Assembly (NCBI RefSeq): GCF_006151805.1
Contig: NZ_VDDA01000003.1
Coordinates: 186,001 to 250,000, forward strand
Origin: Methylobacterium terricola
GTDB taxonomy: Bacteria > Pseudomonadota > Alphaproteobacteria > Rhizobiales > Beijerinckiaceae
Direction: 5' to 3'
Length of the DNA stretch: 64,000 bases
A program made the translations under genes and the position numbers. Shown here one piece after another: positions 27,118-36,135 of this stretch. Every line of letters starts with the position of its first letter. The stretch's first letter is position 1. The notes under the pieces were generated by a model. That model did no database searches and had not been told where the DNA came from. It saw only the letters and a list, made by a program, of their open reading frames with translations.

Positions 27118-28086
27118 TCAGCTCTTCATCGCCGGGAGCGCGGCCTTCAGGGCCTCCCAGCCGTCGCGCAGCCCGAGATGGCGCAACCCCTCGAACGGCC
27201 GGATCTCCGGCCGCGCGCCGCCGGGATGCACCACCACGGTGGCGGTGCGCCCGACGGTCAGCCGGTCGCGGTCGACGGATTTGTCGAGGGCGACGCGCAC
27301 CGGCACGCGCTGGGCGAGGCGCACCCAGGCGAAGGTCGGGTTGACGTTGGCGAGCAGGGTGGAGCTGGCGCTGCGCTCGCGGTCCTCGATGCCGGCGGCG
27401 ACGCTCTCGACCGTCCCCGTCACGTCGCGGTCCTCGCCCATCAGCCGGACGCTGACCGGATCGCCGGGATGGATGCGGTCGAGCTTCGTCTCCTCGAAAT
27501 AGCCCTGAACGTGCAGGGTGTCGCTGTCGACGAGCGCCATCACCGCCTTGCCGACCGCCACGTAGGCGCCGGGGCGCAGCTCGAGGTTGCTGATGCGGCC
27601 GTTGACCGAGGCACGCACCTCGGAGCGGTCGAGGTTGAGCCTGGCGAGGTCGCGGTCGGCCACCGCCTGGTCGTAGGCGGCGCGGGCGCTCTGCTCGGCG
27701 GCGAGCGTCGCTTCGAGCTTCTGCTGCGACACGACGTTGTCGCTGAGCTGGCGGTAGCGGGTCAGGTCCGCCTCGGCCTGGACCAGGTTGGCCTTGCGGC
27801 CGGCCACCACGGCGTCGGCCTGCCGCAAGGCGAGGCCGAAGCGGTCGGGATCGATGCGGAACAGCACGTCGCCGCGCTTGACGCGCTGGTTGTCGCGCAC
27901 CTCGACGTCGCGCACGAGGCCCGACACGTCGGGGGCGACGCCGACCACCTCGGCCCGCACCCGTCCGTCGCGGGTCCAGGGAGCCTCGAGGTAGTAGTCC
28001 CACAACGCCGTCCCGACGACGACGGCGAGGGCCAGCATGGCGGCGGTGACGGCGAAGCGGCCGAGGAAGGCGAGCGCGCGGGTCAT
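27118..28086 (-). CDS. HlyD-family membrane fusion protein of an aromatic-acid-type efflux system
   Basis: A 322-aa periplasmic adaptor anchored by one N-terminal helix (FAVTAAMLALAVVVGTALWDYY). A biotinyl-lipoyl-like half motif (VAPDVSGLVRDVEVRDNQRVKRGDVLFRIDP), a helical hairpin (RKANLVQAEADLTRYRQL) and a beta-barrel (LDRIHPGDPVSVRLMG) follow, matching AaeA/EmrA. The ATG at 28086 is preferred; an in-frame TTG at 28107 also exists. It is the last gene of the marR-FUSC-DUF1656-hlyD operon, so it should link the FUSC permease to an outer-membrane channel encoded elsewhere. Confidence 0.9.
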   Translation of the reverse strand: MTRALAFLGRFAVTAAMLALAVVVGTALWDYYLEAPWTRDGRVRAEVVGVAPDVSGLVRDVEVRDNQRVKRGDVLFRIDPDRFGLALRQADAVVAGRKANLVQAEADLTRYRQLSDNVVSQQKLEATLAAEQSARAAYDQAVADRDLARLNLDRSEVRASVNGRISNLELRPGAYVAVGKAVMALVDSDTLHVQGYFEETKLDRIHPGDPVSVRLMGEDRDVTGTVESVAAGIEDRERSASSTLLANVNPTFAWVRLAQRVPVRVALDKSVDRDRLTVGRTATVVVHPGGARPEIRPFEGLRHLGLRDGWEALKAALPAMKS

Positions 28087-28113
28087 GGTCCGAGGATCTT
28101 CGTTCAAGAATTG

Positions 28114-28317
28114 TCAGGTCAGGCGGCTGGCGAGGGACACGACGCCGCCGAGGCAGACGAGGTAGAGGCAGAGGTCGAACAGCGCCCGGTGCCAGACCAG
28201 GCGGTAGAGCCCGAGCGCGCCGATCAGCCGGCGCACGCCGAGGTTCAGCACGAAGGCGGCGACCGCCCAGACCAGCAGGGCCGGCACGAACACGCCGTAG
28301 AGGTCGATATCGGCCAT
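28114..28317 (-). CDS. DUF1656 small membrane protein (AaeX-like)
   Basis: A 67-aa protein with two membrane helices (FVPALLVWAVAAFVLNLGV and LFDLCLYLVCLGGVVSLAS). It opens MADIDLYGVFVPA, the hallmark of DUF1656 proteins, which sit between FUSC permeases and HlyD adaptors in efflux operons. Its ATG shares a base with the FUSC stop codon (TGATG), indicating coupled translation. The precise role in transport is unknown. Confidence 0.88.
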   Translation of the reverse strand: MADIDLYGVFVPALLVWAVAAFVLNLGVRRLIGALGLYRLVWHRALFDLCLYLVCLGGVVSLASRLT

Positions 28318-30341
28318 CAGGCGGCCTCCCTCGCGAGCAGGGGGGCGCCGGCGGGCGGCGCCTCGGGGAACAGGGCGCGGCGCAGGCCCGCCAACCCGAG
28401 GAGCGCGTCGCGCCGGCCGGCCGCGCCGGATTCCGCGCCGACCTCCGCCAAGGCCGCATCGATGCGGGCGAGCAGGACCGGCGAGGCCGGGCCGCGCGGC
28501 CCCTCGTAATGCTGCGCCACCGCATCGAGGGCGGCGTCGAGGACCGCGACCTCGCTGGCCGGCAGGCCGTGGCGGGCGCGGCGCAAGGACACGAGGTTCA
28601 TGCCGACCCGCAGGGCCGCCAGGGCGTCGATGCGGGCGAGATCGCTGTCCGGTCCGGCGGCGGCGAGCCGCGGCACCAGGAGGCCGAGGCGGTCGAGCAT
28701 CAGGTGGGCGAAGGCGGCCCGGTCGCCGCGCCCGCGCCGGCGCGCCGCCCGGGCCAGGTCGGCCCGGCTCGCCGCGACCAGCCGGCGAGCGCCGTGCTCG
28801 GCCCCGACCGAGCGGACCAGCCGGGTCACCAGGGCGGCGATCCAGATGCCGCCGACGAGCGCGAGGCCGGAATTGACGTAGGCGCCGAATTCGGAGGTGT
28901 AGCGGTCCTGGATCGCCAGCAGCGCGTTGCCGTTGACGCCGAGCGCGAGACCGACCGGCAGGGTCTTCGGCGACGTCATCAGCAGGCCGCACAGGACCAG
29001 GACCGGGGCCAGGACCAGGGCGAGGCTGACGAAGTCGTGGACGAGCGGCATCACGCCGAACAGCAGCACGCCGATCGCCGCGGCCGCGATCCCGGTCCAG
29101 GTGGCGAAGCTCAGGATCGCCGGGACCGGGTCGTCCTGGGTCGCGAACAGGCAGGAGAGCACCGCACCCATCATCGCCGCGGTGGCGCCGTCGGGCCAGG
29201 CGGTGGCGATCCAGACCGCCACGCAGGCGACCATGCCGAGGAACGCGCTGAGCGCGGAGCGGAACGCCATGCCGTGGTCGCGGTGGCGCGGGGCGCGGCC
29301 GCCGAACTCGCCCGCGAAGGCGAGCGGCGCGCGCAAGGAGCCGCTGCCGCGGGTGATGCCCTCCTGCAGCTCCCGGCAGTCGCGGCCGATGGCGACGAGC
29401 TCGCGCAGGCGGTCGAGGAGGCTCGCCCGGACGAGGGCGGTCCAGGCGGCGTGCGGCGGCAGCGGCCGGTCGGCAGCCTCGATCCGGGCCATGAGCGCAT
29501 CGGCCTCCCCGGCGGGGGCGCCGGCGGCCGACCACGCCTCGACCGCGGCGAGCAGGCTCCGCAGCTCCGGCGTCATCCCGGACAGGCCGCGGAGCGCCGC
29601 GATCCGGTCGGCGAGGGAGGAGAGGACCGGCAGCAGCATCAGCATCCGGCCGCGCAGGAGCTGCACCAGTGGGACCGCCCGGCTCTGGGCCGAGGTGTCG
29701 TAGGCGAGATGGGCCGAGAGCGCGTCGATCTCGGCGGCCTCGGCGGCGAGCCGCAGGCGGCGTGCCCGCAGGGCCGGCGGCTCGCCGGCATCGGAGAGCA
29801 CGTCGCCGGTCCAGCGGCCGGCCTCGCCGAGCCAGGCGCCGATGCGGGAGGCCAGGACCGGTCCGACCGGCTCCGGAAACACGATGCTCGCCACCAGCGA
29901 GGCGCAGAGGATGCCGAGCGTGATCTCCTCGGCCCGCGACACCGCGGTGTCGAAGATCGTCTCGGGCGCCGTCACCGCCGGGAAGCCGATCAGCGCCGCG
30001 GTATAGCCGGCAAGCATGAACAGGTAGGCCCGCGGCGTGCGGTCGAGGAGCGAGAGGTAGAGGCAGCCGGCGGTCCAGAGCGCCAGCGCCAGGGTCAGCA
30101 TCTCGGGCGAGGCGACCAGCGGCGGCACCATCACGACCGCGGCCGAGACGCCGATCAGCGTGCCGACCACCCGGTAGAGCGCCTTCGAGCGGGTGGCGCC
30201 GGAGAGCGGCTGCATGGTGATGTAGACGGTCGCCATCGCCCAGTACGGGCGCGGCAGGTCGACCCACAGCGCGATGCCGAGGGCGAGGAGCGCCGCCCCG
30301 CTGATCTTGACGGCGAACAGCCACTGGCGCCAGCCGGGCAT
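28317..30341 (-). CDS. FUSC-family inner-membrane efflux protein (AaeB-like)
   Basis: A 674-aa permease starting MPGWRQWLFAVKISGAALLALG. It has the FUSC repeat pattern: an N-terminal block of about six helices (IALWVDLPRPYWAMATVYITMQP conserved start, in part), a cytoplasmic helical domain, a second block of helices from about residue 345 (AFLGMVACVAVWIATAWPDG), and a C-terminal soluble domain. AaeB relatives export aromatic carboxylic acids. The start at 30341 overlaps the marR stop codon (TGATG) and fits the helix pattern better than an upstream frame opening at 30398. Confidence 0.9.
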   Translation of the reverse strand: MPGWRQWLFAVKISGAALLALGIALWVDLPRPYWAMATVYITMQPLSGATRSKALYRVVGTLIGVSAAVVMVPPLVASPEMLTLALALWTAGCLYLSLLDRTPRAYLFMLAGYTAALIGFPAVTAPETIFDTAVSRAEEITLGILCASLVASIVFPEPVGPVLASRIGAWLGEAGRWTGDVLSDAGEPPALRARRLRLAAEAAEIDALSAHLAYDTSAQSRAVPLVQLLRGRMLMLLPVLSSLADRIAALRGLSGMTPELRSLLAAVEAWSAAGAPAGEADALMARIEAADRPLPPHAAWTALVRASLLDRLRELVAIGRDCRELQEGITRGSGSLRAPLAFAGEFGGRAPRHRDHGMAFRSALSAFLGMVACVAVWIATAWPDGATAAMMGAVLSCLFATQDDPVPAILSFATWTGIAAAAIGVLLFGVMPLVHDFVSLALVLAPVLVLCGLLMTSPKTLPVGLALGVNGNALLAIQDRYTSEFGAYVNSGLALVGGIWIAALVTRLVRSVGAEHGARRLVAASRADLARAARRRGRGDRAAFAHLMLDRLGLLVPRLAAAGPDSDLARIDALAALRVGMNLVSLRRARHGLPASEVAVLDAALDAVAQHYEGPRGPASPVLLARIDAALAEVGAESGAAGRRDALLGLAGLRRALFPEAPPAGAPLLAREAA

Positions 30342-30838
30342 CAGGCGCGTCCTTCCATGGCCGGAGGCGGCGGGTTCGCGCCCTCGCCGGGCCCGCAACG
30401 GCTCGCACCCTTCGGGGCGTCGGCCTGGAGCGTGCGCAGGACGTTTAAGGCCGCCCGCAGGTCGTCGTCGCCGACATGGGTGAAGACCGCCTCGCGCAAC
30501 GCATCGAACCGCGCCTCGATGGCGGCGGCGCGCGCCTGCCCCTCTTGTGTCAGGTGCAGCACCTTGGCGCGGCGGTCGGTCGGGTCCTCCCGACGGGTGA
30601 CGAGGCCGGCCTCGCAGAGCTGGTCGAGCAGGCGCACCAGGCTCGGCCCCTCGACGCCGAGGGCGTCGGCGAGCGTCGTCTGGCGCAGGTCGCCGCCGAG
30701 CCGTCCGATCAGCAGCAGCGGCAAGGCGGTCGCCTCGGTCAGGCCGTAGGCGGTCACGACCTCGTCGGCGGCCCGGCGCCAGACGCGCCCGGCCTGGAGC
30801 AGGGTGAGGGTGAGGGATTGCAGGAGGTCGCGTCGCAT
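30341..30838 (-). CDS. MarR-family transcriptional regulator
   Basis: A 165-aa winged-helix regulator. The recognition region TTLADALGVEGPSLVRLLDQLCEAGLVTRREDPTDRRAKVLHLT (about residues 54-98, in part the MarR signature DPTDRRAK) is unmistakable. The C-terminal tail is Pro/Gly-rich. It is the first gene of the efflux operon and overlaps the permease gene by one base, so it most likely represses its own operon until an aromatic or phenolic ligand binds. The 194-bp upstream spacer contains a locally AT-rich stretch around 30868-30900 that is the best place for its promoter and operator. Confidence 0.93.
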   Translation of the reverse strand: MRRDLLQSLTLTLLQAGRVWRRAADEVVTAYGLTEATALPLLLIGRLGGDLRQTTLADALGVEGPSLVRLLDQLCEAGLVTRREDPTDRRAKVLHLTQEGQARAAAIEARFDALREAVFTHVGDDDLRAALNVLRTLQADAPKGASRCGPGEGANPPPPAMEGRA

Positions 30839-31032
30839 CGCCGTCGCGTTCGGCCGAGCCGATGATTGATCGCCCTCATAGATAGGATGCTAACGATTTG
30901 GCCGGAAGCGCGGGCGGCGCGGGTCGGCCATGCGCGGCGCAGGCGCTGCCCACCCCGTCATCTGCGGGACCGCCCGACGGCGCCGGGCCCGACGATGGCG
31001 GCTTCAATCCTGTCGGTTCGTCGACCCGCGCC

Positions 31033-31371
31033 TCACTGCATCGCCGCCGCGTCCCGGTCCGGCGTCCAGTCCAGTTCCACCACGGTCGCGCCGTCGTCGC
31101 GGTTGTAGCGGAGGGCGGTCTGGCGCATCGCCCGGAGCGCCTTCGCATCCTCGGCCCGGGGGCACTGGACGGGATCGTGGATGCGGTGGGTGCGGTCGAG
31201 CATGCGGGCGAAGGCGGCGTCGAGGGACGGCATCGCGGCGACGGTCGAGAACGGGGCCGACAGGTAGAAGGTGCGGGCGGGCCCGCGGGCGAGGCAGTAG
31301 CGCCAGTCGGCGGCGGCCGGGGCGGCGGCCAGCACGGTTCCGGCCAGGGCGCCGAGGACAAGCACTTTCAT
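31033..31371 (-). CDS. Small exported hypothetical protein
   Basis: A 112-aa protein with a signal peptide (MKVLVLGALAGTVLAAAPAAA). The mature part has two cysteines (WRYCLARG and PVQCPRAEDA) that could form a disulfide, and DGATVVELDW near the end. No family name is recalled. It is followed 78 bp after its 5' end by unrelated sequence and stands alone on the minus strand. The codon bias and signal peptide support a real gene. Confidence 0.7.
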   Translation of the reverse strand: MKVLVLGALAGTVLAAAPAAADWRYCLARGPARTFYLSAPFSTVAAMPSLDAAFARMLDRTHRIHDPVQCPRAEDAKALRAMRQTALRYNRDDGATVVELDWTPDRDAAAMQ

Positions 31372-31449
31372 CGGATCGGGCAGCTCGAAACAGCCTTCGG
31401 GGCCGCCCCGATGCGCGGCACTTGCGGCGTCAGCAAGGCATGACGCGGC

Positions 31450-31686
31450 TCAGACCCAGGCGCCCTGCACCTCGTCATTGTCCTGCGCGTCGAGGCTCAG
31501 GCTCCAGACGCGGGCGCCGTCCTCGGTGACGAGCCAGGCCTCGCCGGTCCGGTCGCCGAACATCGCATCGGCCTGCCCGAGGATGCGGGCGGCGGCGTGG
31601 CGCACCGTCGGCGCCTCGATCGGCAGGTCCTGGACGGCGGGGGTCTCGCGATCGTGGAAGCGGGATCGCAATCGGTAGAGCGGCAT
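31450..31686 (-). CDS. Small hypothetical protein (DUF6894-like in style)
   Basis: A 78-aa protein starting MPLYRLRSRFHDRETPAVQD. It has one helix (APTVRHAAARILGQADAMFG) followed by strands (AWLVTEDGARVWSLSLDA). This strand-helix-strand layout resembles DUF6894 proteins that are abundant in Methylobacterium, but the match is only stylistic. It has no signal peptide. Confidence 0.6.
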   Translation of the reverse strand: MPLYRLRSRFHDRETPAVQDLPIEAPTVRHAAARILGQADAMFGDRTGEAWLVTEDGARVWSLSLDAQDNDEVQGAWV

Positions 31687-32117
31687 GACGGGCGAACTCC
31701 GGAAGACGGGTGGGCTCTCGCGAACCCGGATGCCGGGCGTGAGCGGCGGCAGCCTCGTGATCTCGAACCGTTCCTCCCGCCCGTCCCCGGCTGCGGCAGG
31801 AGACGGGATCGGGCTCGTCCCCGCGGCGGATCGGAGCCGTCGCGGGTTCGTCGTCACGCTCGCCCGACCGGGCGACGCTGGGGCGCCTCTTCTACCGTGT
31901 CGCTCCCGCCGTTCAAGACTTGACGCAGGATAAAGTTCACGGCCGAGGCGGGACAGGCGCGGGCCGCGGGCGGGACGTTGACACCGCCCCTCTCCGTCCC
32001 CCCTGTGGGGGAAGCCGGAGGCGAGCGGCTCCGGACGGGGCGCCGTAGTCTTTTCGCGGCGCGCCCCCACCTCCGCCCCCCGGAAGGGGGAAGGGAGCGA
32101 GGCAGGAGAGGGACACG
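31687..32117. other. 431-bp gene-free leader region upstream of kdgK
   Basis: No credible gene is seen. The right half (31980-32095) is packed with hairpins: CCCCC-TGT-GGGGG, CCGGAG/CTCCGG, CCCCC-GGAA-GGGGG. The kdgK Shine-Dalgarno sequence (GGAGAGGG) follows. A TTGACG box at 31919 and a TTGACA box at 31978 have no convincing -10 partner. Confidence 0.55.
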
Positions 32118-33053
32118 ATGACGACGAGGGTCGCCTGCATCGGCGAGTGCATGATGGAGCTGTCGGAGCGGCCGGACGGCAGCCTGCTGCGCGGCTATGG
32201 CGGCGATACGCTGAACACTGCCCTCTACCTCGCCCGGCTCGGCGTCGCGGTCGATTACGTGACGGCGCTCGGCGACGATCCGTGGAGCGACGAGATGCTC
32301 GCGGCCTGGGCCGCCGAGGGCGTCGGGACCGGCGAGGTGCGGCGCCTGCCCGGGCGGATGCCGGGGCTCTACATCATCCGCACCGACGGATCCGGCGAGC
32401 GCAGCTTCCACTACTGGCGCGACAGCGCCGCCGCCCGCGACCTGTTCTCCGGCCCCGGCGCCGCCGAGACGCAGAGAGCGCTCGCCGGCTACGACCTCGT
32501 CTACGCCTCCGGCATCAGCCTGTCGCTCTACGGCGAGGCCGGGCGCGCGGCGCTCGCCGAGACCTGCCGGGCCGTGCAGTCGAAGGGCGGGCGCGTTGCC
32601 TTCGACACCAATTACCGCCCCCGCGGCTGGCCCGACAAGGCGAAGGCGCAAGCCGCCTTCCGCGACGCGATGGCGGCGGCCGACCTGATCTTCGCCTCCG
32701 CGGAAGACCTCGACTGGCTGTACGGGCCGGACGGCGAGGAGGAGGTGCTGCGCCATCACGGCCGCTGCGAGATCGTGCTGAAGGGCGGCGGCTCGCCGCC
32801 GAGCGTGCGGGTGCTTACGGGCACCGACGACGTCACGGTGCCGGCCTCGCCCATCGAGACGGTCGTCGACACCACCGCGGCGGGGGACAGCTTCGCGGCG
32901 GCCTACATGGCGGCCCGCCTCGCCGGCCGCTCGCCCGCCGAGGCCGCCGCGTGCGGCCACCGCCTCGCCGGCACCGTCATCGGGCATCGTGGCGCCGTGA
33001 TCCCCCGGGCGGCGATGCCCGACCTCACCCTCGATTCGGGAAACCAACCATGA
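32118..33053 (+). CDS. kdgK: 2-keto-3-deoxygluconate kinase
   Basis: A 311-aa PfkB-family sugar kinase that phosphorylates 2-keto-3-deoxygluconate to KDPG with ATP. Features: CIGECMMELSERPDG at the start, GGDTLNTALYLARLG near residue 34, the substrate segment YRPRGWPD near 170, and the PfkB signature DTTAAGDSFAAAYMAARL with the catalytic Asp near 256. The stop overlaps the eda start (ATGA), so the two are an operon performing consecutive steps. Confidence 0.93.
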   Translation: MTTRVACIGECMMELSERPDGSLLRGYGGDTLNTALYLARLGVAVDYVTALGDDPWSDEMLAAWAAEGVGTGEVRRLPGRMPGLYIIRTDGSGERSFHYWRDSAAARDLFSGPGAAETQRALAGYDLVYASGISLSLYGEAGRAALAETCRAVQSKGGRVAFDTNYRPRGWPDKAKAQAAFRDAMAAADLIFASAEDLDWLYGPDGEEEVLRHHGRCEIVLKGGGSPPSVRVLTGTDDVTVPASPIETVVDTTAAGDSFAAAYMAARLAGRSPAEAAACGHRLAGTVIGHRGAVIPRAAMPDLTLDSGNQP

Positions 33054-33694
33054 CCACCGATACCCGTGCCCAACGCCTCGACGCGCTGCTGGCCGCCTCG
33101 CCGGTGATTCCGGTCATCACGGTGCCGGAACTGGCCCACGCGGTCCCGCTCGCCCGCGCCCTGGTGGCGGGCGGCATCACCACCCTCGAGATCACCCTGC
33201 GCACGCCGGTGGCGCGGGACGCCGCGAAGGCGATCATGGACGCGGTGCCGGAGGCGGTGGTGGGCCTCGGCACGGTGCTCACCCCGGCCGATCTCGAGAC
33301 CGCGCACGCGCTGGGCGCCCGCTTCGCGCTGAGCCCCGGGGCGACGCCGGACCTGCTGCGGGCGGCGGCCGCCAGCGACATGGTGTTCATGCCCGGCATC
33401 GCCACCCCCTCCGACCTGATGCAGGTGCTCGCCGCCGGCTTCACGACCGCGAAGTTCTTCCCCGCGGTGCCGGCGGGCGGCATGGCGGCGCTGAAGGCGC
33501 TCGGCGGCCCGTTCCCGCAGGCCCGCTTCTGCCCGACCGGGGGCATCGGCGAGGCCGACGCCAAGGCCTGGCTCGCCCTGCCGAACGTCGCGGCGGTGGG
33601 CGGCTCGTGGCTGGCACCCGAGGCCGAGATCCGCGCCGGGAACTTTTCCGCCATCACCGAGCGGGCCCGCCGCACCCTCGCGGCGCTCCAGTAA
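33050..33694 (+). CDS. eda: KDPG aldolase
   Basis: A 214-aa class I aldolase that splits 2-keto-3-deoxy-6-phosphogluconate to pyruvate and glyceraldehyde-3-phosphate, the last Entner-Doudoroff step. Motifs: VIPVITVPELAHAVPLARAL, GGITTLEITLRTP with the catalytic Glu, FALSPGATPDLL, and TAKFFPAVPAGG with the Schiff-base Lys near residue 140, then FCPTGGI. It overlaps kdgK by four bases, so KDG is probably drained by this pair after uronate or sugar-acid oxidation encoded elsewhere. Confidence 0.95.
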   Translation: MTTDTRAQRLDALLAASPVIPVITVPELAHAVPLARALVAGGITTLEITLRTPVARDAAKAIMDAVPEAVVGLGTVLTPADLETAHALGARFALSPGATPDLLRAAAASDMVFMPGIATPSDLMQVLAAGFTTAKFFPAVPAGGMAALKALGGPFPQARFCPTGGIGEADAKAWLALPNVAAVGGSWLAPEAEIRAGNFSAITERARRTLAALQ

Positions 33695-33898
33695 CGGAGC
33701 AGAAACGTGTCTGCGCCGCCACGGTGTGGCGTGGACACAACGACGATCTCGCAACCGCGACGCTTCGCCGGATTTAAGCTTGGCTTTGGGACGTGGGCGT
33801 TTACGGCTTGGCCATTGGTTCCGCCGTACGGTGCCGGTGGCGTTCGCACCGTCCTTGCCCCGCGCTTCCCTTTCCGAGCTTTTTGCCAAGAGGCTTCC

Positions 33899-34537
33899 AT
33901 GCGCCGCTTCGTCCCCGCCCTGGCCGGGCTGGCCTGCGCCGTCGCCGCCTGGGCGGCGCCTGCCGCCGCCTACGAGATCGACCCGCTCACCCGCCAGCCC
34001 CTGGAGCAGGCCCTCACCGTGACGGTGCGGGCTCCCGCCGCCGCCGCGGTGTCGGCGCCCGTCGATCCCCTCGACGCCACGGTGCCGAAGCTGAGCCCGA
34101 TCCCGCGCGAGACGGTGGCCTATTCCGGCCCCTACGGCGCCGGCACCATCGTGGTCTCGACCGCCGAGCGCCGGCTGTACTACGTGCTCGGCAACGGCCA
34201 GGCCCTGCGCTACGGCGTCGGCGTCGGCCGTCCGGGCTTCACCTGGAACGGCGTGCAGACCATCTCGATGAAGCGCGAGTGGCCCGATTGGCGCCCCCCG
34301 GCCCAGATGATCCGCCGCCGGCCCGACCTGCCGCGCTACATGAAGGGCGGCCCGGAGAACCCGCTCGGCGCCCGCGCGATGTATCTCGGCGGCTCGCTCT
34401 ACCGCATCCACGGCTCCAACGAGCCCGAGACCATCGGCACCGCCGTCTCCTCCGGCTGCATCCGGATGACCAACGACGACGTGACCGACCTCTACACCCG
34501 CGCCAAGGTCGGCACGAAGGTGATCGTGCAGCGCTGA
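33899..34537 (+). CDS. Exported L,D-transpeptidase (YkuD domain)
   Basis: A 212-aa protein with a signal peptide (LAGLACAVAAWAAPAAA, cleavage about residue 24). The YkuD catalytic signature is complete: YRIHGSNEP with His171, then SSGCIRMTNDD with nucleophile Cys187. It should form 3-3 peptidoglycan cross-links or anchor proteins in the periplasm. The ATG at 33899 begins the signal peptide; an upstream frame from 33707 has no Shine-Dalgarno support. A strong terminator follows. Confidence 0.93.
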   Translation: MRRFVPALAGLACAVAAWAAPAAAYEIDPLTRQPLEQALTVTVRAPAAAAVSAPVDPLDATVPKLSPIPRETVAYSGPYGAGTIVVSTAERRLYYVLGNGQALRYGVGVGRPGFTWNGVQTISMKREWPDWRPPAQMIRRRPDLPRYMKGGPENPLGARAMYLGGSLYRIHGSNEPETIGTAVSSGCIRMTNDDVTDLYTRAKVGTKVIVQR

Positions 34538-34566
34538 TCGGGCGGGCACGGATCAGAGATGCGAAG

Positions 34567-34591
34567 AGGCCGGCCCTGTGCCGGCCTTTTT
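34567..34591 (+). terminator. Rho-independent terminator after the L,D-transpeptidase gene
   Basis: AGGCCGGC-CCTGT-GCCGGCCT (8-bp stem) followed by TTTT, 29 bp after the stop codon. Confidence 0.88.
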
Positions 34592-34805
34592 CGTTTCATG
34601 CTGCCCGCGCGGTCCCGATGGCCGGAAACGCCGCTCCGTCCGGCCTCTCGATCATCTCCCGCGGCAGGTGCCCCCTCGCTCGGCAGGACATCGGCACCGA
34701 CGGACGCCTGGTCGAGACACGAACAGCCGGCGTCGCTCCAGGCAGGAGAAGCACTTGCTGAAGCCTCTTGCTGACGTGAGGCCGCCGTCGGAGAACAGGA
34801 CCATC

Positions 34806-36125
34806 ATGGCCCATCCCGACCGCCGCGGCCTGCCCGTCTCGACCCGCTCCAGCATCGCCGCCGCGCATTACCGCGAGGGCGTCGACCTCATGCTCGCCGC
34901 CTGGCCGGGCGCCGCGGAGGCGCTCGACGCGGCGATTGCGGCCGATCCGGATTTCGCCCTGGCGCAGGCCGCCCGGGCCCGCCTGCACGCGATGCGCACC
35001 GAGCCGGCGGCGGCGCGGGCCCGCATCACCGCCGCCGCCGCGTGCGTGGCGCGAGGGGGGACCGAGCGTGAGCGCAGCCACGTCGCGGTGTTGTCGCTCG
35101 CGATCGAGGGGCGATCGGCGCCGGCGCTCGCCCGGGCGCTCGCGCATCTCGAGGCCTGGCCGCGGGACGCCCTGATCCTGTCGCTGCCGCTCGGTGCCTT
35201 CGGGCTCCTCGCCTTCTCCGGCCGGCCCGACCACGACCAGGCCCGGGCCGATCTCTGCGAGCGCCACGCCTCCGCCTACGAGGCCGACGATTGGTGGTTC
35301 GCGGTCTCCCGCGGCTGGGCCCTCACCGAGAACGGCGCGGTGGCCCGCGGACGGGCGCTCACCGAGCGGGGCTTCTCGTTGCGGCGCGACAACGCCAACG
35401 GCGCCCACGCCCTGTCGCACGCCCTGTTCGAGGACGGCGCCGGGACCGAGGCCGAGGCGCTGATCGCCGGCTGGCTGCCGGGATACGACCGCGCCGGCAT
35501 CCTGCACGGCCACATCGCCTGGCACGCCGCCCTCTCGGCCCTGGAGCGCGGCGATCCCGATGGAGCGCTGGCGATCTACGGCGAGCACGTGCGGCCTGGC
35601 GCGACGGCGGGATTGCCGCTCAACGTGATCACCGACGGGGTGTCGCTGCTCTGGCGCCTCGGCGCCTACGGTCACGTGGTCCCGGCCGGGCTGTGGGACG
35701 AGGTCCGGGCCTATGCGGAGCCGTATTTCGCGCAGGCCGGCTTCGGCTTCGCCGACGCGCATATGGGCCTGCTCGCCGCCGCGACCGGCGACCGGGCGGC
35801 GGCCGAGTCGCGCATCGCCGCGCTCACCGCCCTCGTCGAGGCCGGCACGCTGGCGGCCGGGCCGGTGGTGCCGGCGATCTGCCGGGCGGCGCTCGCCTTC
35901 GCCGACGAGGATTACGCAGCGTGCGCCCGGATCCTCGAACCGGCCGCCGCGGAAGTCGTGCGGATCGGCGGCAGCGGCGCCCAGCGCGAGATGATCGAGG
36001 ACACCCTCCTCGTCGCCCTGATGAAGGCCGGCGAGGTGGGCAAGGCCCGGATTCTCCTCGACACCCGACTCCACCGCCGCCCCTCGCCGCGCGACGCGCG
36101 CTGGCAAGCCCGGCTCACCGCCTGA
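34806..36125 (+). CDS. Tetratricopeptide repeat protein (TTC38-like)
   Basis: A 439-aa soluble alpha-solenoid protein. Helix-turn-helix repeats start at AAHYREGVDLMLAAWPGAAEALDAAI and continue through ALAQAARARLHAMRTEP; the central HALSHALFEDGAGTEAEALI, GILHGHIAWHAALSALERGDPDGAL region matches TPR38 family proteins, which keep conserved His and Trp residues in this stretch. No signal peptide or enzyme motif is seen. The ATG at 34806 is where the homologous part begins. It runs into the MFS gene 10 bp downstream, so the two may be co-transcribed. Function unknown. Confidence 0.84.
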   Translation: MAHPDRRGLPVSTRSSIAAAHYREGVDLMLAAWPGAAEALDAAIAADPDFALAQAARARLHAMRTEPAAARARITAAAACVARGGTERERSHVAVLSLAIEGRSAPALARALAHLEAWPRDALILSLPLGAFGLLAFSGRPDHDQARADLCERHASAYEADDWWFAVSRGWALTENGAVARGRALTERGFSLRRDNANGAHALSHALFEDGAGTEAEALIAGWLPGYDRAGILHGHIAWHAALSALERGDPDGALAIYGEHVRPGATAGLPLNVITDGVSLLWRLGAYGHVVPAGLWDEVRAYAEPYFAQAGFGFADAHMGLLAAATGDRAAAESRIAALTALVEAGTLAAGPVVPAICRAALAFADEDYAACARILEPAAAEVVRIGGSGAQREMIEDTLLVALMKAGEVGKARILLDTRLHRRPSPRDARWQARLTA

Positions 36126-36135
36126 GAAGCCGCCG

